Source of the DNA: Myxococcales bacterium
Lineage (GTDB): Bacteria > Myxococcota > Polyangia > Polyangiales > Polyangiaceae
Direction of reading: 5' to 3'
DNA: 40,404 nt
NCBI GenBank assembly: GCA_003151595.1
Contig: PLXW01000036.1
Coordinates: 1 to 40,404 of the forward strand
The notes under the pieces are model-generated. The model saw only the letters and a list, made by a program, of their open reading frames with translations, had not been told where the DNA came from and searched no databases. Of this stretch, positions 7,652-14,295 are shown in pieces; within the stretch, counting starts at the first letter, position 1; every line of letters starts with the position of its first letter. Made by a program: the position numbers and the translations under genes.

Positions 7652-9475
7652 ATGCACCCTCGACGGCTCGCGTCACGGTTCGCGGTTGCGCGCCTGTTGC
7701 GGTCGCTCGTCGCCCCGCTGGCCCTCGCGCTGCCGCCTCTGCTCTGGGTGGCGGACGCCACGCGCCGCGCGTCGGTCACGCCGCTCGGCCGGGACCAGGG
7801 CATCTTCCAGTACATCGGGTGGGCGCTCTCCCGGGGCGAGCACGACTACCGCGACATCCGCGACGTCAACGGCCCGCTCACGCACCTCGTGCACCGGGTA
7901 CTACTCGCGCTCGGCGGGGCCGACGAGCATCGCTTCCGCATACTCGACCTCGTCATCACGGGCGCGACCTTCGCCGTCGTGGGCGCCTGCCTCCCTGGCC
8001 TGCGATCGCGCCGCGCGCCCGAGGTGCTCGACCGCGTCGCGTGGGCGCTCGCCGCGTGGGTCGTGCTGAGCGGGCAGTACCTCCTCTACGGCTACTGGGA
8101 CATCGCGCAGCGCGAGAGCTTCTTCGACTGGTTCATGCTCCCGAGCGTCGCCCTCCAGCTCGTGGCGCAGCGGTCGCTGGCCGACCATCGGAAGGCCGTG
8201 GCATGTGATCCACATGCGCTCGTCCGCGATCGCGGTACGCGCCTCCTCGCCGTCGTCGGCGCGCTCAGCGTCATTCCCTGCTTCGGCAAGCCCACCTACG
8301 CGCTCTTCACGCTGGCGCAGCTCCTCGCGATCGCCCTCGACGACGACCTCGGAGCCTCTCGGCGCAAGGCGCTCCGCGCGTTCCTGCTGGGGGGCGTCTT
8401 CGGCGTCGTCTCTCAGCTCGCCGTCCTCTTCGCGACCGGCGACGCGCTCGCGTACGCCCGCATCCAGGTCCTCGACGTGCCTGCGATGTACCGCTTCATC
8501 TGGCCGCGGACGTTCGCCGAGATTCTCGGCATCCCAGGCTACGCGCCGACGATGGGGTACGCCTTCATCACCAGCGCGATCGTCATCGGCCTCATCCTCG
8601 ACGGCTCGATGCCGAGGCGCGCGCTGGCGATCGGTCTCGCGCCGGTCGTCGGGATCGTGACCTTGATCGCGCAGGCGAAGGGGTTCCCGTATCACTTCCA
8701 CCCCATCACGGCGGGGATGAGCCTGCAGTGGATGCTGCTCATCGCCTGGCTCGCCGAGCGCTGTCGAACCGAGCCGCGAAAGAGCCTCGCGCGCCTCGTG
8801 CCCTTCCTGGCCGCGGCGGTGCTCGCGGCGCGCGTGACGACGACGATGTCGGGCTCTCCGCATCTCCAGTCGGTGTTCGTCGCCGAGAAAGGGATGACGC
8901 CCGAGGATCGCGAGTCGCCAGATTTCCTCGTCTACTTCAACACGGTCGACTTCTTCCCGGTGCCGCTCCGCCAGACCGCGGCGTACCTCCGCGCGCACAC
9001 GAGCGCCGAGGAGCGCGTGCAGACGTACGGCATGGACCCGTACGTCCTCTTCCTCGCCGAGCGCATGAGCGCGACGCCGTACATCTACGCGTACGACATC
9101 AACGCCGACGCGGCGCTGGGGGGAGGCATGCTCCACGAAGGGCTGCACCCCAACGGCGTCGAGCAAGCGCGCATTCGCGCCATCCGCGAAGCGCACGAAG
9201 ACGATCTCCTGGCGCGCCTTCAGAAGGACCCTCCGGCCGCGTTCGTCTTCACGGACAAGTCGCCGCTCATCACGTGGCCCGACGCCTGGGTCGATCTCCA
9301 ATCGTGCGCTCCGCGGACCGCGGCGTGGGTTCGCGCGCACTACGTGCAGACTGCAATCTTCGACGTGGATCGCGTATGGCTGAGGCGGGATCGTGCGGAA
9401 GGGCTCGCCGAGGCGACGCCGATTCCCCTGGATTTGGTCGAGGCCCAGCAGCGAGCCGAGCAGGCGTCACCTTGA
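7652..9475 (+). CDS. GT-C type membrane glycosyltransferase (607 aa)
   Basis: A multi-pass membrane protein. Near the N-terminus after the first membrane segment it has GRDQGIFQYIGWALSRG (46-62) and DYRDIRDVNGP (65-75). This RDQG...YRD-x-x-D pattern is typical of GT39/ArnT-like polyprenyl-phosphate sugar transferases, where the acidic residues sit in the first extracytoplasmic loop. Several hydrophobic segments follow up to about residue 400, then a soluble C-terminal region (about 410-607). The family moves a sugar from a lipid-phosphate carrier to a lipid or protein acceptor on the outer face of the inner membrane. Donor and acceptor are not predictable. The gene precedes polyphosphate kinase by 35-56 bases on the same strand. 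Confidence 0.75.
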   Translation: MHPRRLASRFAVARLLRSLVAPLALALPPLLWVADATRRASVTPLGRDQGIFQYIGWALSRGEHDYRDIRDVNGPLTHLVHRVLLALGGADEHRFRILDLVITGATFAVVGACLPGLRSRRAPEVLDRVAWALAAWVVLSGQYLLYGYWDIAQRESFFDWFMLPSVALQLVAQRSLADHRKAVACDPHALVRDRGTRLLAVVGALSVIPCFGKPTYALFTLAQLLAIALDDDLGASRRKALRAFLLGGVFGVVSQLAVLFATGDALAYARIQVLDVPAMYRFIWPRTFAEILGIPGYAPTMGYAFITSAIVIGLILDGSMPRRALAIGLAPVVGIVTLIAQAKGFPYHFHPITAGMSLQWMLLIAWLAERCRTEPRKSLARLVPFLAAAVLAARVTTTMSGSPHLQSVFVAEKGMTPEDRESPDFLVYFNTVDFFPVPLRQTAAYLRAHTSAEERVQTYGMDPYVLFLAERMSATPYIYAYDINADAALGGGMLHEGLHPNGVEQARIRAIREAHEDDLLARLQKDPPAAFVFTDKSPLITWPDAWVDLQSCAPRTAAWVRAHYVQTAIFDVDRVWLRRDRAEGLAEATPIPLDLVEAQQRAEQASP

Positions 9476-9531
9476 CGTCACTCGAATGGACTAGGCTTGG
9501 TACGTCTGCCGTGAACGATCCGACCCCCTCC

Positions 9532-11820
9532 ATGTCCGCACTTTCTCCGACACCGCCGTCAGTCGGAACGTCCGCTGCCGCGAACCAGACGGTCCCTCCG
9601 GTGTCCGTCGAGGCTCCGGATCTTCTCTCGACGCAGCTCTATTTGAATCGCGAGCTCTCGTGGCTCGAGTTCAACGCGCGCGTCCTGGCCGAGGCCGAGA
9701 ACGAGCAGGTGCCGCTGCTCGAGCGGTTGAAGTTCCACGCCATCGTGAGCTCGAACCTCGACGAGTTCTTCATGGTGCGCGTCGCCGGGTTGAAGCAGCA
9801 GCTCACCGGCGACGTCGGCGAGATTCCGCCCGACGGGATGACCGTCAACGAGGCGCTCACCGCGATCAGCACGCGCGTTCACCAGCTCGCGGCGCAGCAA
9901 GTGACGTCGCTGGAGACGCATCTCCTCCCGAAGCTCGCCGAGCAAGGGGTCGTCCTCGTCACGCCCGAGCAGCTCGACGCGGCCGCGCTGGCGCAGCTCG
10001 ACGAGCGGTTTCACAGCGAGGTGTTCCCGATCCTCACGCCGATCGCGATCGACCCCGGCCACCCGTTCCCGCACCTCCGCAACAAGAGCCTGAACCTCGG
10101 CGTCATGTTCATGCGCGAAGGGGAGCTCGAGGCGGGCTTCGGCGTCGTGCAGGTGCCGATGATGCTGCCGCGGCTGCTCGAAGTGACGGGCATGAAGACC
10201 GCGGGCGGGCAGCACGCGAAGCACGCCTTCGTGCTGATGGAGAAGCTCATCGGGCGCCACGTGGGGACGATCTTCCCCGGCGTGCGATTGAAGGGCGTCT
10301 ACACGTTCCGCGTCACGCGCAACTTCGACCTCGAGATCGACGAGGAAGAAGCCGAGGACCTGCTCCAGACGATCCAGCAGGAGCTGCGGCGTCGCGAGCG
10401 TGGGAATGCCGTGAGGCTCGAAGTGGCCGGCGAGCCGACGGCGGCGTCGCTGGCGAAGCTCGTCAAGGCGCTGAAGCTCGATCCCGATCGCGACGTGTAC
10501 CGATCGAGCGGCGTCCTCAACATCACCGACTTGATGGGGCTCGTGCCGCGCGACGAGCGTCGCGATCTGCGCGACGAGCCGTACGTGCCGCTCGCCGTCC
10601 CGCCGCTGCGCGACGCGGACGACGTGTTCGCGACGATCCGCGAGTCGGACGTGCTGCTGCATCACCCGTACGAGTCGTTCGACAGCGTCGTCGATCTGAT
10701 CTCGCGCGCGGCCGACGATCCGGACGTGCTCGCGATCAAGCAGACGCTGTATCGCGCGGGCGGCGACTCGCCGATCGTGAAGGCGCTGGCGCGCGCAGCC
10801 GAGAGCGGCAAGCAGGTGACCGCGATTGTCGAGCTGAAAGCGCGCTTCGACGAAGAGTCGAACATCGTGTGGGCCCGCACGCTCGAGCAGAGCGGCGTGC
10901 ACGTGGTGTACGGGCTTATCGGGCTGAAGACGCACGCCAAGTGCCTGCTCATCGTGCGGCGCGAGAAGGGGAAGCTGCGGCGCTACGCGCACCTCTCGAC
11001 CGGCAACTACAACCCGACGACCGCGCGCTATTACACGGACATCTCGTTTCTCACCGCGCGCCCGGCGATCTGCGAAGACGCGTCGTCGCTCTTCAACTTG
11101 CTCACCGGCTACAGCGCGCCGCCGAAGTGGAACTCGCTCATCGTCGCGCCGCTGGGCCTGCACGAAGCGGTGCTCGGGCTCATCAACCGCGAGAGCGAGC
11201 ACGCGCGCGCGGGGCGGCCGGCGCGGATCACGGCGAAGATGAACTCGCTCGTGGATCCCGACGTCATCGAAGCGCTGTACCGCGCGTCGCAAGCCGGCGT
11301 GCAGATCACGCTGCTGGTGCGCGGCGTCTGCTGCTTGCGGCCGGGTGTGCCGAAGGTGAGCGAGACCATCGAGGTGCACGCGCTCATCGATCGCTTCCTC
11401 GAGCACGGGCGGATCTTTTCGTTCGCGAACGGCGGCAAGGAAGACGTCTTCATCACCAGCGCCGACTGGATGCCGCGCAACTTCCATCGTCGCGTCGAGG
11501 TCATGGTCCCGATCGAAGACCCGGTGCTGCGCGGGAGGCTTCAAGAGATCCTGAGCACGCAGTCGAGCGACAACGTGAAGTCGTGGCGGCTGGGCAGCGA
11601 CGGGAAATATTCGCGCGTCGTGCCGAAGCCGGGCGCGCCGCTGGTGCGTTGCCAGCAGCGGTTCATGGAGATGACGCGCGACAAGGTGAAGGTCGGCGAC
11701 GCGGCGACGCGGCAGTCGTCCCGGTTCCACCTGAGCGCGCGGCAGCCGATCATCGGGTACGACGGCAGCACGCCCGCCACGCGCCGATCGCGCCGGCAGC
11801 GGAAGGACGCGAAGGGTTAG
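9532..11820 (+). CDS. ppk1: Polyphosphate kinase 1
   Basis: The enzyme reversibly transfers the gamma phosphate of ATP onto polyphosphate. The family signatures are present: LNRELSWLEFNARVL near the N-terminus, SSNLDEFFMVRVAG, RFDEESNIVWA, GLKTHAKCLL with the phosphorylated His468, and HLSTGNYNP. A second active-site His652 lies in PRNFHRRVEVM. Those two histidines correspond to His435 and His592 of E. coli PPK. Length (762 aa) is slightly above the usual 690-740 because of an N-terminal Ser/Pro/Ala extension. The start is ATG at 9532 (MSALSPTPP); GTG at 9511 would add seven residues. An open frame reaches back to 8728, but that is a shadow of the glycosyltransferase gene. Confidence 0.95.
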   Translation: MSALSPTPPSVGTSAAANQTVPPVSVEAPDLLSTQLYLNRELSWLEFNARVLAEAENEQVPLLERLKFHAIVSSNLDEFFMVRVAGLKQQLTGDVGEIPPDGMTVNEALTAISTRVHQLAAQQVTSLETHLLPKLAEQGVVLVTPEQLDAAALAQLDERFHSEVFPILTPIAIDPGHPFPHLRNKSLNLGVMFMREGELEAGFGVVQVPMMLPRLLEVTGMKTAGGQHAKHAFVLMEKLIGRHVGTIFPGVRLKGVYTFRVTRNFDLEIDEEEAEDLLQTIQQELRRRERGNAVRLEVAGEPTAASLAKLVKALKLDPDRDVYRSSGVLNITDLMGLVPRDERRDLRDEPYVPLAVPPLRDADDVFATIRESDVLLHHPYESFDSVVDLISRAADDPDVLAIKQTLYRAGGDSPIVKALARAAESGKQVTAIVELKARFDEESNIVWARTLEQSGVHVVYGLIGLKTHAKCLLIVRREKGKLRRYAHLSTGNYNPTTARYYTDISFLTARPAICEDASSLFNLLTGYSAPPKWNSLIVAPLGLHEAVLGLINRESEHARAGRPARITAKMNSLVDPDVIEALYRASQAGVQITLLVRGVCCLRPGVPKVSETIEVHALIDRFLEHGRIFSFANGGKEDVFITSADWMPRNFHRRVEVMVPIEDPVLRGRLQEILSTQSSDNVKSWRLGSDGKYSRVVPKPGAPLVRCQQRFMEMTRDKVKVGDAATRQSSRFHLSARQPIIGYDGSTPATRRSRRQRKDAKG

Positions 11821-11823
11821 TGG

Positions 11824-11829
11824 TACATT
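11824..11829 (+). promoter_or_regulatory. -10-like hexamer TACATT before the TatA-like gene
   Basis: TACATT lies in the 19-base gap after ppk1 and ends 10 bases before the ATG at 11840. It could give the small gene its own short-leader transcript. No -35 is evident, because the upstream sequence is ppk1 coding DNA. Confidence 0.3.
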
Positions 11830-11839
11830 CGTGCAGGCC

Positions 11840-11965
11840 ATGATCTTCGGTATGACGCACGGCGAGCTCGGGCTCGTTGCCTTCATCTTCGCCATCGTCT
11901 ACGGCGCTCAAGTGGTGCCTAAGGTCGGCGAGCGCGTGGGCATGTGGCTCGCGCGAAAGCGCTGA
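11840..11965 (+). CDS. TatA/Hcf106-like 41-residue membrane peptide
   Basis: The frame encodes 41 residues. It has a Glu at the start of a hydrophobic helix (GELGLVAFIFAIV, 8-20), then YGAQVVPKVGERVG (21-34) and a basic end (MWLARKR). This matches the TatA/TatB/TatE pattern of Glu, membrane helix, FG-x-x-KLP-x-LG-x-xLG hinge, and start of the amphipathic helix. Usual TatA proteins have 60-90 residues; here the amphipathic helix is short and the acidic tail is missing. No tatC or tatB is adjacent. It lies 19 bases after ppk1 and 53 bases before the DUF4388 gene on the same strand. It could be a minimal Tat component, a regulator of Tat, or an unrelated small membrane protein that looks alike. 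Confidence 0.55.
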   Translation: MIFGMTHGELGLVAFIFAIVYGAQVVPKVGERVGMWLARKR

Positions 11966-12018
11966 CGCGACGGCGGGCACGCGCGACCGCGCGGGCGTGA
12001 TCGACGGCTCAGGGGAAA

Positions 12019-14286
12019 ATGACCGGCGGGAGCGATGACGGGCGGAACGAGGACGAGAGCACGCGCGGCGCGCCCGTGACCGTGTTCGTCAGCGATCCGT
12101 CGGCCGAGGCGGAGCGCATCGCGCAGTCGCTTCGCGGCGCGGGGTACGTCGTCGTCGATGTGCCGCTGTCGATGCTGATCGCGCGCGTCGCGGTGCAGAG
12201 GCCGCGCGTCATCCTGGTCGACGCCGACGCCGAAGGGGCCATCGACGCCGTGGCGCGCGTTCACGAGGTCGCCGACGCCGACGAGATCGACGTGCTGTTC
12301 GTGGGGAAGCGCAACGAAGGGGACGTCCTCTCGGCGAACGACGAGGCGCTCGCGCGCGAAGGGAGCGGGTTCTTCGCGCGACCGGTCGACGTGGCCGCGC
12401 TCCTTCGAAAGATCGAGCTGCTCACCGGCGGACCGCCGCGTCCGGGAGCGCGACCGAGCTCGATCCCTCCGTCGCGACCGTCGTCGCGCGCGCCGGCTTC
12501 GGGTCCGCTCACGTCGCTTCCGCCGGCGAGCATGCGCGCGCCCGAGATTCGCCCCATGGCGCGCAACACGCCGGCGCCGCGCGGGTCGGTGCCGAGCCTG
12601 GGCGCGGCGCTGGGGGCGTCGCTCGGATCGTCGTCGATGGAGCTGGCGCCGCCGTCGATCCGGAAGTCGACGAGCGTGCAAGCGCCGCTGTCGGGCGAGC
12701 TCGAAGCGCTCCTGGTCGAGGCCGAGCAGCGCATCGGCGGGCAGTTCTCGCAGGACTCGATGCTGCCGTCGCCGGAAGAAGAGATCGAAGCCGTGCTCCC
12801 GGCCGACGTCCTGGCGTCGCTCGACGAGCCGATGGATGACGACGAAGACGACGCCATCCCCGACGCGAACCTCGCCGCCATTCATCGCGGCAACACGACG
12901 GGCGCCGGGCAAGCGCGCGTCACCACCGGCGCCGATACGGGGTCGGGGACTCCGCCCGTGCCGCGCGCCGGGTCGTCGCGGCCCAACGCCAGCGAGCTGC
13001 CGTCGACGCCGCCGAAGACGCACGGCGGAACGAACGCCGGGTGGTCCACCGGCGCGAGTACCACCGGCACCTCGGGGCGGACGCAAGCGCGCGTCGTGGC
13101 CTACGAGGTCCCTTCGCGCGATCCGTCGCCGCAGCCGCCGCTGGTTCAACCCGGCGAGCGTTTGATCCCGTCGCCGCTGCCGGTGATCGCGAGGCCTTCG
13201 GACCGATCGATCCCTGTTTCTATCGCCACGAACGATGCGTCCGCGATCCCCAGCGTCCTCGGACCGACCGACGCGCCGCGCATTCTCGCAGCGGCGATCG
13301 CCGCGCGTGAGACGGGCGTGATCGCGTTCGAGTCGCGGGCCGGCGTGCGTCGCGTGGTGCTTCGCGAAGGGGACGTGGTGACGGCGTCGTCGTCGCTCGA
13401 CGAGGAGTCGCTGCTCCCGTTCCTCGCCGCTCGCGGTGAGCTACCGCGCGATCGCGTGGCGCAGCTCGCGGGGAAGATGCCGCCGTCGGGCCGACACGCG
13501 GGCGCGGCGCTCGTGGCGCACGGGTACATGCGGCAGGATCAGCTGTGGACGGTGCTCCGGGCGCATGCCGAGTGGGTGCTCGGGCGCGTCGTGGCGCAAG
13601 ACTCTGGCACCGCGGGGTTCGAAGCCGATCCGCCGGGCCGACTGAAGTCGGAGCCGAGCGTGTTCGGCGGAGCGACCGGGGCCGAGGTGTTCGTCGAGGT
13701 CGTGCGGAGGCAGCTCGCGCCGACCGAGGCCGTGGCGCGGCTCGGAGGCGAGACGTCGCGCATCGTGGATGGTCCTAACGAGCGCATCGTTCCGGAGTGC
13801 GCGCTCGGCGCGAAGGAGACGGAGTGGTTCGCGCGCGCGCGGGGGCAGACCATCGGCGACGCGCTGGCCTCGGCCGGCGATCCCGATTTCGCGTCGGTGC
13901 TCTACGCGCTCGTCATGCTCGGCGCGTGCGACGCGATCCGTGCGCTCGGCGCGCCGCGCGCTCGCCCGGTGGAGGTCGCGTCGGCCGATCCGATCGACGA
14001 CGAGGCGATCCGCGCGCGCATCCGTGCGCGCCTGCAAATCGTGGAAGACGGCGACTACTTCGCGGTGCTCGGCGTCTCGCGCGATGCCACCGGATACGAA
14101 GTGAAACGCGCGTTCCTCGAGCTACGGCGTACGTTCGAGCCCTCGAAGCTGCTCACGCCGGCCCTGGGCGACCTGGTCGACGACGTGCGCAAGATCGCGG
14201 TCGTGCTCGACGAGGCGTACGAGATCTTGCGCGACGTGGGGCGGCGCGATCGCTACCGCCGCGCCATCGACGCTACCCCTCGCTGA
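12019..14286 (+). CDS. Receiver-like / DUF4388 (PATAN) / degenerate J-domain regulatory protein (755 aa)
   Basis: Residues about 18-140 resemble a response-regulator receiver: VTVFVSDPSAEAE, PRVILVDADAEGA with the phospho-acceptor Asp position kept, and FFARPVD where the usual KP Lys is Arg. A Pro/Ser/Ala/Gly-rich unstructured stretch covers about 140-410. Residues about 415-655 match DUF4388/PATAN (GVIAFESRAGVRRVVLREGDVV). Residues 679-750 resemble a DnaJ J domain (DYFAVLGVSRDATGYEVKRAF), but the HPD motif needed to stimulate DnaK is EPS (707-709). AGGGG four bases before ATG at 12019 supports the start. It is probably a cytoplasmic adaptor in a signalling or polarity pathway. The partner is unknown. 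Confidence 0.75.
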   Translation: MTGGSDDGRNEDESTRGAPVTVFVSDPSAEAERIAQSLRGAGYVVVDVPLSMLIARVAVQRPRVILVDADAEGAIDAVARVHEVADADEIDVLFVGKRNEGDVLSANDEALAREGSGFFARPVDVAALLRKIELLTGGPPRPGARPSSIPPSRPSSRAPASGPLTSLPPASMRAPEIRPMARNTPAPRGSVPSLGAALGASLGSSSMELAPPSIRKSTSVQAPLSGELEALLVEAEQRIGGQFSQDSMLPSPEEEIEAVLPADVLASLDEPMDDDEDDAIPDANLAAIHRGNTTGAGQARVTTGADTGSGTPPVPRAGSSRPNASELPSTPPKTHGGTNAGWSTGASTTGTSGRTQARVVAYEVPSRDPSPQPPLVQPGERLIPSPLPVIARPSDRSIPVSIATNDASAIPSVLGPTDAPRILAAAIAARETGVIAFESRAGVRRVVLREGDVVTASSSLDEESLLPFLAARGELPRDRVAQLAGKMPPSGRHAGAALVAHGYMRQDQLWTVLRAHAEWVLGRVVAQDSGTAGFEADPPGRLKSEPSVFGGATGAEVFVEVVRRQLAPTEAVARLGGETSRIVDGPNERIVPECALGAKETEWFARARGQTIGDALASAGDPDFASVLYALVMLGACDAIRALGAPRARPVEVASADPIDDEAIRARIRARLQIVEDGDYFAVLGVSRDATGYEVKRAFLELRRTFEPSKLLTPALGDLVDDVRKIAVVLDEAYEILRDVGRRDRYRRAIDATPR

Positions 14287-14295
14287 CGCGCGTGC

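Noticed and set aside
9472..9497. TTGACG...TAGGCT as a full sigma70 promoter for ppk1, with a TGACGTCA palindrome
   Set aside because: The spacer is only 14 bases, too short for a normal promoter, and the palindrome contains the stop codon of the previous gene. Only the -10-like hexamer is mentioned in the findings.
8728..9531. Long N-terminal extension of polyphosphate kinase
   Set aside because: This part overlaps the glycosyltransferase gene in another frame and has no PPK similarity. The family N-terminus begins after 9532.
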